A stretch of 64,000 nucleotides of DNA from an uncultured Flavobacteriaceae bacterium (GCA_905181615.1 CAJIYH010000001.1:1-64000); one strand, 5' to 3'; counted from the first letter of the stretch, positions 1 to 7,682 are shown. Notes: generated by a model not told the origin, from the sequence alone. Numbers and translations are program-made.

Positions 1-4
1 AATC

Positions 5-34
5 AAGCCTTCACGTAAAGTGGGGGCTTTTTTT
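5..34 (+). terminator. Rho-independent terminator, repeated at 17743
   Basis: Arms AGCCTTCAC and GTGGGGGCT pair around a GTAAA loop (two G-T pairs) and are followed by seven Ts. It would end transcription entering from before the window. The same hairpin begins the 236-bp duplicate at 17739. Confidence 0.75.
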
Positions 35-129
35 ATTTCCAACACTCACTTAATACTCACTTCAGCAGTCTATTTCATTTGTCGATTAACACCAGTAAAA
101 CCGTCTAAATCATCAAAAGACGTCAGATA

Positions 130-186
130 ATGAAAACAAGCTTTAAAAACAGTTTTGTACATTGTATTGATAAATTAGATATTATG
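130..186 (+). repeat. Leader repeat A, copy 1
   Basis: Core CTTTAAAAACAGTTTTGTAC followed by ATTGTATTGATAAATTAG and ATATT, ending at the start codon at 184. The middle AAAAC-A-GTTTT is palindromic. It can be read in frame with the gene (a 93-residue form from 130), but other copies break that frame, so I take it as untranslated promoter or leader DNA. Confidence 0.8.
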
Positions 187-411
187 AAAAAGCTACTTCT
201 TCTTTTACTGTTAGTTCCTATGGTTTCTTTTGGGCAGAACAATGTTAATGTGAAAAATTCTACCAAGATTGAAGGTCCAAAAACCAACGGTCAAATTATG
301 GTGGAAAATGAAGGGATGAGTTATTTGGGAGAAGGTCTTTATAGGATGCAACAAACGGGGTCAACTGATATGGCTGGCTATAAAAGGCAAGTGAAAAAAG
401 CTTTAGCTTAA
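184..411 (+). CDS. Small secreted protein of unknown function
   Basis: A 75-residue protein. Residues 1-18 (MKKLLLLLLLVPMVSFGQ) are a clear Sec signal peptide, so the mature part is about 57 residues, polar and ending in a basic stretch (YKRQVKKALA). I recognise no domain. The start at 184 is preferred over an in-frame ATG at 130 because 130-183 is leader repeat A. The signal-peptide DNA is identical to that of the peptidase gene at 1481 and nearly identical to that of the RidA-like gene at 17922, while the mature sequences are unrelated. It may itself be a shortened form of a longer protein. Confidence 0.65.
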   Translation: MKKLLLLLLLVPMVSFGQNNVNVKNSTKIEGPKTNGQIMVENEGMSYLGEGLYRMQQTGSTDMAGYKRQVKKALA

Positions 412-502
412 CTTTAGATTATCGTTAAGGTCTTGGTTTAAATTATAAAATAATTAGTCAAGAAAATCTTGATATAAAAATTCCACATCTATAATTAACT
501 TT

Positions 503-700
503 ATGTTACTCAATAAAGATGGAAGTCCTTATGAAAGTGAAGAAGATAAAAAACTCAAAATTAAAGATGCACAACTTGAAAAAGAATATGCTATTGAACA
601 ACTTAAAGAGCTAAAAGGGCTTCTTGACTTAGGTCTATTAACCCAAGAAGAGTTTGACAAGAAAGCAGCTGAATTAAAGAAAGTGATACTAGGCAACTAA
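503..700 (+). CDS. SHOCT-domain small protein
   Basis: A 65-residue soluble, highly charged protein. Residues about 30-62 (QLKELKGLLDLGLLTQEEF) match the SHOCT (short C-terminal) domain pattern, a two-helix hairpin usually found at protein C-termini and sometimes alone. The N-terminal half is lysine and glutamate rich and probably helical. Its last codons (LKKVILGN then stop and terminator block B) recur in altered form (LKKLLLGS) at about 23930-23962, so a relative of this gene once stood there too. Role unknown; the domain is often said to mediate oligomerisation or targeting. Confidence 0.6.
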   Translation: MLLNKDGSPYESEEDKKLKIKDAQLEKEYAIEQLKELKGLLDLGLLTQEEFDKKAAELKKVILGN

Positions 701-702
701 AT

Positions 703-772
703 AAAAAACCCCCACCGAAAGCAACTGCTAAGTGAGGGCTAAAAAGAGTAATTACCACTTGACCTTTATTTA
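703..772. repeat. Terminator block B, copy 1
   Basis: An A-run, hairpin arms CCCCCACC and GTGAGGG, then CACTTGACCTTTATTTA. Read on the minus strand the hairpin is followed by a T-run, so it is a terminator for minus-strand transcripts; on the plus strand it still forms a stem after the SHOCT gene. It joins directly to a methyltransferase tail at 776. Confidence 0.8.
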
Positions 773-775
773 AAT

Positions 776-808
776 GGTTTTGTGGGGTATGATTTGAAAG
801 CGTATTAG
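776..808 (+). pseudogene. DNA methyltransferase tail remnant (11 codons)
   Basis: Encodes GFVGYDLKAY and a stop, matching the end of the longer methyltransferase fragments at 13539 and 15283 (FVGYDLK). It begins right after the TTTATTTA end of block B, as does the fragment at 13539. Confidence 0.55.
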
Positions 809-835
809 TAGAGGAAGGACTTTTGAAAGAAAAAG

Positions 836-864
836 GAAAGGTCTGTTTAAAAGAGACCCTTTAA
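836..864 (-). terminator. Terminator for the minus-strand gene at 865
   Basis: Arms GGTCTC and an imperfect partner (AGACC) with an A/T loop, followed on the minus strand by TTTCCTTTTT. It sits just past the stop codon of the 865-1287 gene. Confidence 0.5.
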
Positions 865-1287
865 TTAAAATCTGTAAGAATATCCAATACTTGACCACCC
901 CAAACCAATGCCGTCAATTGATGCAGCTTGTAAAGAAAGATTTATTCCGTGAGTTTTTTCCTCACCGAAACCAATTCTACTACCCAGACCATACCACAAT
1001 ATTCCGTCAAAGTCGTAATTAACTTTTAAATTGACATAGTCCATACCAAGTTTGATCCCTGGAGCAACAGCAAATACTCCATTACTTGAAAGAAAATTAG
1101 TTCCTACAGCAACTCTAAAATTTGATTCACTCATAAAATCATAGTCTATGTCAGTTTGAAACCCGCCAGATGTTACAGCTACGATACCATCTGATGCAGC
1201 TACAGAAGCAAATCCAGCTCCAACCTCTAACTGAGAAAAACCTTTGGTAGTAATTAGTAATAAAAGAAATAAAAGAAATTTTTTCAT
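865..1287 (-). CDS. Secreted outer-membrane beta-barrel-like protein
   Basis: A 140-residue protein with a signal peptide (residues 1-18, ending GFSQ) and a mature part of alternating hydrophobic and polar residues ending in SYSYRF-type sequence (WSSIGYSYRF); a final aromatic residue is typical of outer-membrane barrels recognised by the BAM complex. At this length it would be a small barrel of six to eight strands. No catalytic motif is visible. It runs opposite to the flanking leader-A genes. Immediately upstream, the minus strand holds a tandem direct repeat (ACAAACACATTA, twice), possibly part of its promoter. The exact family cannot be named. Confidence 0.6.
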   Translation of the reverse strand: MKKFLLFLLLLITTKGFSQLEVGAGFASVAASDGIVAVTSGGFQTDIDYDFMSESNFRVAVGTNFLSSNGVFAVAPGIKLGMDYVNLKVNYDFDGILWYGLGSRIGFGEEKTHGINLSLQAASIDGIGLGWSSIGYSYRF

Positions 1288-1393
1288 AATGTGTTTGTTT
1301 TTTGTAATGTGTTTGTTTTAAACAATGGTAGTCAAATTATTATTTTATTCCCACTCATTTTAATAATTACAGGTTTGATTTATGTGTTTGAAT

Positions 1394-1428
1394 AAACCAC
1401 AGGCATATATTTTCAGTAAGTTCGATAA
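1394..1428. repeat. Tail block C, copy 1
   Basis: AACCACAGGCATAT then TTTCAGTAAGTTC; the minus strand reads as the end of a protein close to ELTEDDMPVV. It lies directly before leader A copy 2. Confidence 0.65.
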
Positions 1429-1430
1429 CG

Positions 1431-1483
1431 AAAACAAGCTTTAAAAACAGTTTTGTACATTGTAATATAAACTAGATATTATG
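1431..1483 (+). repeat. Leader repeat A, copy 2
   Basis: Same core as copy 1 but with GTAATATAAACTAG in the spacer, so the in-frame reading seen in copy 1 is lost. Ends at the ATG at 1481. Confidence 0.8.
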
Positions 1484-2248
1484 AAAAAGCTACTTCTTCT
1501 TTTACTGTTAGTTCCTATGGTTTCTTTTGGGCAGACCAAAGAAGAACTTCAATTGTGTTTGGCAATGCAGTCCAGCAACTTTATGTCTGACTCCGAAGCA
1601 GAAAATGCTTTAGATAAGATACTAAATACCATTGGTGCATCCGCAAACTTTGTTCTTACTCCTTGTAGTGAAATTAATAATGCAATGGCAACCTCCTATA
1701 AAGGCATTAGATATATACTTTATGATAAGGCTTTTATGAAACTAATTAATTCAAGAACTAATGACTGGGCGAGTCTTGCTATACTTGCACACGAAGTAGG
1801 TCATCATATTAATGGACATACTCTAGATTTAACAATGTATGCAGGTGGTGTTGTAGAGGCTAAATCTTTAGCAATTAAAAGAAAACAAGAGTTAGAAGCA
1901 GATGAGTTTGCAGGATTTATATTAGCAAGGCTGGGAGCTACTTCAGATGAGGCTTTGGCTTTTACAGAAGTTTTTCAAGAAAAAGATGATACTTATGATA
2001 CTCATCCATCAAAGTCTAAAAGAGTAGCTAGTGTAACAAAGGGTTATATTAAAGCAGGTGGTACTTCATCTGTTGCTAATAGTAGTACACCAAAAGAATT
2101 TGCAAAGAAAAAAGCTGCGAAGTCATTAGGCCTAAACGAAAAAGCAAGCCTTCCTACAAATTCACAAATTGATAAAGCTATTGATGATTTTAATAAAGCT
2201 ATTGAACTAAATCCTGATTTTGCTATGGCTTATAATAACAGAAGCTAA
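1481..2248 (+). CDS. Secreted M48-like zinc metallopeptidase, N-terminal part of a frameshifted gene
   Basis: 255 residues as read. Signal peptide 1-18 is shared with the gene at 184. Residues 100-110 carry HEVGH (H104, E105, H108), and ELEAD at 137-141 supplies the likely third zinc ligand (E137), the pattern of M48-type peptidases. A linker follows and then the first TPR (AIDDFNKAIELNPDFAMAYNN). The frame ends at a stop at 2246, but a one-base shift at about 2243 would continue straight into the TPR array to 2864, giving a single protein of about 460 residues. Peptidase-TPR proteins of this kind (BepA-like) act in envelope quality control. The peptidase domain itself looks whole, so the truncated product could still fold. 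Confidence 0.7.
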   Translation: MKKLLLLLLLVPMVSFGQTKEELQLCLAMQSSNFMSDSEAENALDKILNTIGASANFVLTPCSEINNAMATSYKGIRYILYDKAFMKLINSRTNDWASLAILAHEVGHHINGHTLDLTMYAGGVVEAKSLAIKRKQELEADEFAGFILARLGATSDEALAFTEVFQEKDDTYDTHPSKSKRVASVTKGYIKAGGTSSVANSSTPKEFAKKKAAKSLGLNEKASLPTNSQIDKAIDDFNKAIELNPDFAMAYNNRS

Positions 2249-2864
2249 AGCAAGAATTGGTGACCATTATGGAGCGATAGATGATTATTCTAAACTTATT
2301 GAATTTGACACTAATAATGCTTACCCCTACGGTCTTAGAGCAAATTCTAAAGAAGAAATAAATGATATAAAAGGAGCGATAGATGATTATTCTAAATCAT
2401 TTGATTTAAAACCTGACTGTTTTATTATTTATAGGCTAGGCTCTTTAAAAAATCAAGTAGAGGAGTATTTTGGAGCTATCGAAGCCTTTACCAAAGGCAT
2501 TAAGCTATGCCAAGAAACTGCAGATTTATTTTATGGTGAAAGAGGATGGGCTAAAAGTTTTTTAGATGATGGTAAAGGAGCTGTTACAGACTTTACTAAA
2601 GGGATAGAACTTAATCCCAAAAGTCATTGGCTTTTTTATTCTAGAGGAAAGACAAAAGCATATCTACTAAATGATAATTATGGTGCTATTGCTGACTTTA
2701 CAAAGGCTACAGAATTAGAAACAAATATGAGCATTGCTTATTTTGAGAGAGGTGCTATAAAGAAAGATTTAGGTGATTTAAACGGTGCTTGTGCTGATTG
2801 GAGAAAAGCAGCTAGTTTAGGAGATAAAGACGCAGCTCAATGGGTCAGAGACCAATGCAACTAA
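2243..2864 (+). pseudogene. TPR array, C-terminal part of the frameshifted peptidase gene
   Basis: In the +1 frame relative to 1481-2248, about six tetratricopeptide repeats with the usual pattern (GAIDDYSKLIEFDTN, GAIEAFTKGIKL, GAVTDFTKGIELNP, GAIADFTKATELE), ending GACADWRKAASLGDKDA and DQCN. An ATG at 2220 could start a separate 214-residue protein, but it lacks a signal peptide and overlaps the upstream frame, so a broken single gene is the better reading. The last 47 codons exist again as a lone remnant at 12075-12215. Confidence 0.7.
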
Positions 2865-2958
2865 ATCACAGGCATATCCTCCTAAGTAAATTCAGGTATT
2901 TATAATACACTTTTACCTTTGTTGAAACAGATGAGGTTGAAGATTTGCCTTTGTTTGT
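2864..2958. repeat. Tail block C, copy 2, with plus-strand peptide end
   Basis: CACAGGCATATCCTCC variant, then 60 bp on, a plus-strand reading TDEVEDLPLFVE and stop (2929-2964). Similar peptide ends occur at 12305 and 18440, so two opposed gene ends travel together in this block. Confidence 0.6.
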
Positions 2959-2961
2959 AGA

Positions 2962-3019
2962 ATGAAAACAAGCTTTAAGAACAGTTTTGTATATTAGTTG
3001 CAAACAACAACATATTATG
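2962..3019 (+). repeat. Leader repeat A, copy 3
   Basis: CTTTAAGAACAGTTTTGTAT variant followed by a different spacer (TAGTTGCAAACAACAACA) before the ATG at 3017. It shows that the palindromic core is better kept than the spacer. Confidence 0.75.
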
Positions 3020-3187
3020 AATTACAAAATTTTGATGTACTCAACTGCTTCTCTAATTGTAGCAAACCTCCTGATTGGATTATTCACTAATTTTTGGGGC
3101 GACTCTAATAATCCTGATACCATCAACGGTATTTTAGGGGTGCTTCTAATCCTTTTTGCCACACAAGTATTTTCCAAAAAGAAATAA
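3017..3187 (+). CDS. Small two-helix membrane protein, copy 1
   Basis: 56 residues (from ATG at 3017; the upstream start at 2987 lies inside leader A). Two hydrophobic segments (about 5-25 and 36-51) separated by a short polar, aspartate- and asparagine-rich loop (GDSNNPDT), with a basic C-terminus (SKKK), suggest a helical hairpin in the inner membrane. No known family. The duplicate at 12368 differs by only two residues (ST to TT and AS to AT near residue 10). Confidence 0.6.
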   Translation: MNYKILMYSTASLIVANLLIGLFTNFWGDSNNPDTINGILGVLLILFATQVFSKKK

Positions 3188-3243
3188 AAAACCCCCACCG
3201 AAAGCAACAGCTAGGTGAGGGTACAAAGAATCATTACCACTTG
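3186..3243. repeat. Terminator block B, copy 2
   Basis: Hairpin arms CCCCCACC and GGTGAGGG; the tail stops at CCACTTG and lacks the final TTTATTTA. Confidence 0.75.
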
Positions 3244-3459
3244 TATTAAAAGTTGTCATTGATAAATAAATTTATGGACATGATTATAAAGTTCCACTAA
3301 ACAAAAACTTTGGTGTGGATTATGTGAAATTTCTTATTAATCAGAAGTATAATAATTTATCTCAATAGCGTGCAAAACGAACTTGTTCAATATGTTGAAT
3401 TTTTTTTAATCTTATTATTTATGTATATTACTAATTAACAATAATTAAACTACTGTATT

Positions 3460-3969
3460 ATGAAAAAATTTATTTTATTAATTTCTGTTACCCTTGTAAT
3501 ATTTTCTTGTTCAAACACACAGGATATGACGCTTTACAAAGTGAATCTGGAGGTCGCTAAAAAATACATTTCAACTTATGAGTCACCAACAGATTTTGAG
3601 CTATTCAATTCGATGACTGCCGAAAATATTGAGCACCAATCTCCAATGTATGGAGCTGGAAAAGTTGGATATGAAGAGGTTTTAGCTCAGGGAGAGTTTT
3701 ATATGAATGGTTTTGAAAATGTTTCGTTCAAAGCAGATGCTTGGTTGCCTGGAGTTAATGAGGAAACTTTATTAGTTGATGGAAGCGTACGTGTTTATGG
3801 AACATGGTCTGGAAATAATATTGCTTCAGGTAAGGAGTTTTCAGTTGACGCTTACCATTATTTTATGGTAGAAAACGGAAAGGTAGTTGCTTCAGGAGAT
3901 TATTTTGATGCTACAGGAATGGTTATGGCTGTTCAGCCAGATGCTACTGAGGAGTCTAGCGAGGAGTAA
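3460..3969 (+). CDS. NTF2-like (SnoaL-type) lipoprotein, copy 1
   Basis: 169 residues. A lipobox ends at C17 (VIFSC), so the protein is exported and lipid-anchored. The body has the layout of the SnoaL/NTF2-like fold: N-terminal helices (YKVNLEVAKKYISTYES), a central strand with the charged AENIEHQSP, and closing strands (VDGSVRVYGTWSG, DAYHYFMVENGKVVASGDYFD). The last motif is typical of small-molecule-binding SnoaL-like proteins. The acidic tail (ATEESSEE) is unusual. The second copy at 12813 differs at two residues (S51A, T163A, approximate positions). A strong terminator follows. Confidence 0.7.
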   Translation: MKKFILLISVTLVIFSCSNTQDMTLYKVNLEVAKKYISTYESPTDFELFNSMTAENIEHQSPMYGAGKVGYEEVLAQGEFYMNGFENVSFKADAWLPGVNEETLLVDGSVRVYGTWSGNNIASGKEFSVDAYHYFMVENGKVVASGDYFDATGMVMAVQPDATEESSEE

Positions 3970-3995
3970 AGAGTCTCTGTAAAAAAATGAATACA

Positions 3996-4021
3996 AAAAC
4001 CCTCCGATGGAGGGTTTTTTG
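3996..4021 (+). terminator. Terminator after the NTF2-like lipoprotein gene
   Basis: Arms ACCCTCC and GGAGGGT around a GAT loop, then six Ts. The second copy near 13352 has one extra mismatch in the 5' arm. Confidence 0.85.
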
Positions 4022-4034
4022 TTTTGATGAAGGC

Positions 4035-4160
4035 TTATAAATTATAAACCCCTCTAAGAGTATTAAATCGAGGTTGGATAAAGGTTTTTGTGTTCAATAC
4101 CGATAAGTTGTTTGCACTGTTTCTTACCTGAACATCAAAATTTAACATATTGGAGGCGCA
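4035..4160 (-). pseudogene. C-terminal remnant of a barrel-like protein
   Basis: The minus strand stays open for about 42 codons (NMLNFDVQVRNSANNLSVLN ... RFNTLRGVYNL then stop) with no start or upstream domain, cut at its 5' side by block B. Alternating residues suggest the end of an outer-membrane protein. A second copy lies at about 13388-13513. Confidence 0.4.
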
Positions 4161-4215
4161 TCATTACCACTTGACCTTTATTTACAAACTTTAAAAACAG
4201 TTTTGTACATTGAAT
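4157..4215 (+). repeat. Partial block B fused to leader A (copy 4)
   Basis: CATCATTACCACTTGACC and TTTATTTA run straight into CAAACTTTAAAAACAG and TTTTGTACATTG. The junction TTATTTA|CAA is the same as the one at 31213-31221, which argues for cassette-to-cassette joining at a fixed point. Confidence 0.75.
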
Positions 4216-4330
4216 TGACAATTAAAGAAAAAAATTGCGTCTGCAAAAAACAGTTTACCCCCTAAATTTTAATTACAAACTAAATACGAGAGCCATTGGA
4301 TAATAGATAAAACTTAAAATTTTATTTATT

Positions 4331-4473
4331 ATGAAAACAAAAATTACAATCGCAACACTTCTATTTGGATTTACAGTTAACGCGATGAAGGTTTTTACAC
4401 CATTCGTTTTTTAAACGATTCTATTGCATATGCTGCTGGTAAAGGAAAGATTGCAGAATTACGTTTCAAGTAA
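4331..4473 (+). pseudogene. Internally deleted YCF48/beta-propeller-like protein gene
   Basis: An ATG at 4331 opens a signal-peptide-like sequence (MKTKITIATLLFGFTVNA), which then shifts frame into DEGFYTIRFLNDSIAYAAG and GKIAELRFK with a stop at 4471. The second part matches the repeat unit of YCF48/BNR-like beta-propellers (a phrase of the type xYAxGxxGxI). Start and end of a longer gene have been joined by a large internal deletion. Confidence 0.5.
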
Positions 4474-4492
4474 TTCTGCAATCAACAGTTTT

Positions 4493-5248
4493 TTAGCTAA
4501 ACGCCAAGCCGCCATTAATGTCTAAATTATTTCCTGTAATAAACGAAGCTTCACTCGAAGCCACATAAGCTACTAAATCAGCAACTTCTTCAGCTTTCCC
4601 TTCGCGTTTAAGTGGAGTTGCGTTTGCAACATTTTTTCTTACCTCATCTTTTGTGAAATCATCATGGAATTTCGTGGCAATCATCCCTGGGCAGATTGAA
4701 TTTACTCGAATACCCTGTGGTCCAAATTCTTTTGCTAGTGCTCTAGAATATGTTGTTACTGCACCTTTAGAGGCAGCATATAAGCTAGATCCACCACCCC
4801 CGCCATCGCGAGCTGCTTGTGAAGATAAATTAACAACAGTACCACCAGAATTGAGTAAAGGTTTAAAAGCTTGTGTCACAAAAACAACAGACTTAAAGTT
4901 TACATTCATCACGAGTTCATAAAACGAAACATCGACTTCTTCAATCGATTTACGAGCAAATAGCCCCCCAGAGTTGTTTACTAAAATGTCTATTTTTTCA
5001 CCGAAAGCAGCTTTTGTTTGTGCTACCAGATTATTAATATCATCTTGATTCGTTACATCTGCGAAGGCAGCAATTGCTTCACCACCGTTTTCCTTAATTA
5101 GGCGAACGGTTTCATTTCCATCTTCTTCACTATTAAAATAGTTAACGACAACTTTTGCTCCTTCTTTTGCTAATTTTAAAGAGATTGCTCTTCCGATATC
5201 TCTAGATCCTCCAGTTACTACTGCTACTTTACCTTGTAATTTTGACAT
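4493..5248 (-). CDS. SDR family oxidoreductase (FabG-like)
   Basis: 251 residues, the normal length of a classical short-chain dehydrogenase. Visible motifs: the cofactor loop TGGSRDIG (12-19), the NNSGG variant of NNAG (91-95), and the catalytic set S142/S143, Y157, K161 (YAASK), followed by PG (ICPGMIATKF). These predict NAD(P)-dependent oxidation or reduction of a hydroxyl or keto group in the cytosol; the substrate cannot be read from sequence. It is 85 bp from the transporter at 5334, in the same direction, and near a mannitol dehydrogenase, so a sugar, polyol or sugar-acid substrate is more likely than fatty acid synthesis. Confidence 0.85.
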   Translation of the reverse strand: MSKLQGKVAVVTGGSRDIGRAISLKLAKEGAKVVVNYFNSEEDGNETVRLIKENGGEAIAAFADVTNQDDINNLVAQTKAAFGEKIDILVNNSGGLFARKSIEEVDVSFYELVMNVNFKSVVFVTQAFKPLLNSGGTVVNLSSQAARDGGGGGSSLYAASKGAVTTYSRALAKEFGPQGIRVNSICPGMIATKFHDDFTKDEVRKNVANATPLKREGKAEEVADLVAYVASSEASFITGNNLDINGGLAFS

Positions 5249-5333
5249 ATTTTTTAGGTGTAATTCTGTTTTATTATTTGTTGTGTTATTTTAATTTGAA
5301 TCCGTATTCTACTTTTTTGTTCTTTAAACGTTA

Positions 5334-6608
5334 TTAAAAATAATTTAGAAGTGCTAAAACACCATTGTACGAAATCACCAATGAAAATAACAAAGCCGAA
5401 TACATTCCGATATACACACCAGTGCTCGTTTTATAGCTTTTCATTACTTTTTTGCTGCTTAGCAGGCAAATGATTCCTAGGATTACTATGGGCAATACAA
5501 ATACATTAAATACTTGAGAGAGAATTTGAATTTCAATAGGATTTGCTCCAAATGCAGGCCCAATTAAAGAAACTAAACAGGCAACGGCAGTAATGATTCT
5601 AAACTGAAGTGAGTTTGTATCTAAGGTTCCTGATTGATAATCTGCAACGAGTAAAGGCGCTATTAATAAACACGGAAAAATAGAGGATAGGCCAGCACTT
5701 AGTGCTCCAAAAAAGAAAATAGTAACGCCCCATTTCCCAGCAATTGGCTCTAAAGTATTGGCCATATCGAGTACCTGCGTGACCTCTTTTCCTTCGTAAA
5801 ATAACGCACCAGCGGCTACGGCCATAATAGTAGCACTGATTATGAATATCAAAACTCCTGCTGTAACTGAGTCTTTCTTTTGTTGCCTTAAATTTTTAAT
5901 AGTCCATCCTTTTCCTTTTATAAAAAGGGGACGAGACAAAAACGTTGCTGCCGCCATCGTAGTTCCAACAAACGCAGCAACCAGCATTTTCCCTCCAGTA
6001 ACTTTTGGAATTGTTGGGATCAATCCTTTAGCGATATCCATCGAAAGTGGCTGAACAAAGAACAACGATAACATAAACGATAAGCCCATCGCACTTACAA
6101 AAATGATTAAAATTTTCTCGAAGAAAGTGTATTTGCCAATCAGCATCAGCAGGTAAAAAACAACAATTATTATGATGGCTATTATTAATACCGTTTCATA
6201 TTGGTAAGCAATTAATCCTTCAAAGTTGATTGCTAAGATTTCAAAGATAATATTGGATGAAATTCCTAAAATACCCATTAATGAATTCCACTGACCAAAC
6301 GTAATCCCAATTATAATAAGGATGGCCATTGTTTTCCCAAATTTCAAGTGCTTTTTAAACCCATAAAGTGCAGTTTCACCAGTAATCAATGCATAATTGC
6401 CATATGCAAACATGAGTATCCCAGAGAATAAACAACTCAGTAGAAGAACCCACAACAATTGCATTCCAAATTTACTTCCCGCTACAATCATTGATGTTAC
6501 ACTCCCAGTGCCAATTGTATAGCCAATAGCAAATATGCCAGGGCCAAAGCCCAATATAATTGCGACTATTCTTTTTAAGATTGATTTTTTGTTTTCAGCT
6601 GTTGTCAA
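5334..6608 (-). CDS. NRAMP-related transporter without canonical metal-site motifs
   Basis: 424 residues, about 11 membrane helices, with the NRAMP-type opening GPGIFAIGY. In canonical NRAMP proteins helix 1 carries DPGN and helix 6 carries MPH(N). Here the matching positions read GTGS (about 33-36) and MAAAT (about 218-222), so the aspartate, asparagine and histidine used to bind Mn or Fe are missing. It is therefore best called an NRAMP-fold transporter of unknown substrate. It lies upstream of the SDR gene in one minus-strand unit and diverges from the NCS1 permease and mannitol dehydrogenase genes, suggesting a role in organic solute or proton-coupled transport rather than manganese uptake. 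Confidence 0.7.
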   Translation of the reverse strand: MTTAENKKSILKRIVAIILGFGPGIFAIGYTIGTGSVTSMIVAGSKFGMQLLWVLLLSCLFSGILMFAYGNYALITGETALYGFKKHLKFGKTMAILIIIGITFGQWNSLMGILGISSNIIFEILAINFEGLIAYQYETVLIIAIIIIVVFYLLMLIGKYTFFEKILIIFVSAMGLSFMLSLFFVQPLSMDIAKGLIPTIPKVTGGKMLVAAFVGTTMAAATFLSRPLFIKGKGWTIKNLRQQKKDSVTAGVLIFIISATIMAVAAGALFYEGKEVTQVLDMANTLEPIAGKWGVTIFFFGALSAGLSSIFPCLLIAPLLVADYQSGTLDTNSLQFRIITAVACLVSLIGPAFGANPIEIQILSQVFNVFVLPIVILGIICLLSSKKVMKSYKTSTGVYIGMYSALLFSLVISYNGVLALLNYF

Positions 6609-7053
6609 GATGTATCTTTTTTTGGGGTTTATAAAATCCTTTTCTTGCAGGACTTTATTCCAAAATAGTATTCAATTATTCGTTTTGTCTGCAAAATAAA
6701 CCTTCATAGTAAAACCTTATTTATATATGATTCAGTTCAATAGGAATATTATTCTGGTTGACCAAAGTGGTGAACCAAAAATACATTATATATTTTAGTT
6801 CCTACAATTTATCTTAAGAGAATTTATTCTAGCGGATGTGATCAAGGGAAATTTTGATTTAGCGTATCCTAGGATATGAAAATAAAAAAGGAATACTCTT
6901 TTCAATGTTTCTCTCTTGTATCCTTTTTGTTCTATTAGAGGTGGTTTTTCTAAACTGTAAAAGTTATTTTTTTATTTAAAAATGACTTCTTTGTCTACAA
7001 AAGCAATAATTTTTTATAATTTGAAGGATGTAAATAATGTTAACTATAAAATT
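6609..7053. other. Intergenic region upstream of the NRAMP-related gene
   Basis: AT-rich, with no convincing reading frame on either strand. It should hold the promoter of the minus-strand transporter-SDR unit. I could not place a clear TAnnTTTG box. Confidence 0.4.
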
Positions 7054-7158
7054 ATGAAAAGGAGAAGTGCATCAGCAAAAAGTATTTTAAAATCAAATGG
7101 CTTTACTGAAGTTCATAACGGTGGTGGATGGAGTAGTTTGCAAAATAAAATTAGATAA
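7054..7158 (+). pseudogene. Rhodanese-domain C-terminal remnant
   Basis: Encodes MKRRSASAKSILKSNGFTEV then HNGGGWSSLQNKIR and stop. This is the part after the catalytic loop of a rhodanese domain (pattern GxRSxxAxxxLxxxGFxxVxNxxGG). The active cysteine and N-terminal half are absent, so it is non-functional. Confidence 0.6.
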
Positions 7159-7160
7159 AA

Positions 7161-7286
7161 ATGAAAAAGCTATTTAGAGTTTCAAGAAATCCAATAAGCC
7201 TCCTGGATTCACTTGCAAAAATCTTAAGTTTTTCATCTGCCGAAACAAGGAGAGAGATTATCAAAAGAAAAAGAAAAGTTAGGTGA
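7161..7286 (+). CDS. Short basic hypothetical peptide
   Basis: 41 residues, rich in lysine and arginine at the end (KRKRKVR), starting two bases after the rhodanese remnant. No family recognised. It is convergent with the membrane peptide at 7291. It could be real or a chance reading. Confidence 0.25.
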   Translation: MKKLFRVSRNPISLLDSLAKILSFSSAETRREIIKRKRKVR

Positions 7287-7290
7287 GGGT

Positions 7291-7422
7291 TCAGGCACTA
7301 TTAAATGTGGCATCCAAAAATCGTATTATAAAGCGTAAAACTAGAATAACAAAAAAAATCCAAAGAGTATTCCTCTTCAAGGGACTCAATCCAGAAAACC
7401 ACTTTTTCAATCTATCAATCAT
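7291..7422 (-). CDS. Small single-pass membrane protein
   Basis: 43 residues: a basic, tryptophan-containing N-terminal helix (IDRLKKWFSGLSPLKRN), then a hydrophobic segment (TLWIFFVILVLRFIIRFL) and a short tail. Positive-inside charge and clean length support a real membrane peptide. No known family. A minus-strand promoter would lie in 7423-7480. Confidence 0.45.
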   Translation of the reverse strand: MIDRLKKWFSGLSPLKRNTLWIFFVILVLRFIIRFLDATFNSA

Positions 7423-7591
7423 TTACGCCGATTAAAAAAATCAACTAAATAAACAAGGAGAGCGTGTAGCATCTGTTTAGGTATTAGATAAATCTTCACT
7501 ATTTTTGATTAATGTAAGATAGGATAAAATCATTAGAAGACCAGTTAAAAGTATTAGCCCAGAAAATAGAGGAATAGGAGCAAGATTTGTT

Positions 7592-7682
7592 TAGACATAA
7601 ACCGCAGGCATATCATCTTCAGTAAGTTCTACAATACACTTTACCAAGAATGAAACAAGCTACTAATGAAATCGTTTACTAG
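7592..7682. repeat. Tail block C, copy 3
   Basis: AACCGCAGGCATATCATC, then TTCAGTAAGTTCTAC, then AATACACTTTACCAAGAATG and AAACAAGC. The extended form with the ACCAAGAATGAAACAAGC part is shared with copies at 22366 and 30784. Confidence 0.7.

Larger units (their letters stand above)
1..237 (+). repeat. 236-bp duplicated module, copy 1 (terminator + leader A + signal-peptide DNA)
   Basis: Nearly identical to 17739-17975. The duplicate covers the terminator, about 95 bp of spacer, leader A and the first 18 codons of the gene, and stops where the two mature proteins diverge. The unit that has been copied is therefore a complete expression and secretion front end rather than a gene. Confidence 0.85.
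2773..4184 (+). repeat. 1.36-kb direct repeat, copy 1
   Basis: Matches 12128-13538 in the same orientation at an offset of 9351-9353 bp, with only scattered substitutions and small indels. It includes the end of the TPR gene, tail block C, leader A, a 56-residue gene, block B, an NTF2-like lipoprotein gene, its terminator and a remnant of a barrel protein. The match ends within the TTTATTTA of block B. Confidence 0.9.

Noticed and set aside
130-183. Translated leader peptide (MKTSFKNSFVHCIDKLDI) as N-terminus of the following genes
   Set aside because: It is in frame at 130 and 30892 but out of frame at 17867 and disrupted at 1431, 2962 and 24887; a signal peptide starts at the later ATG.
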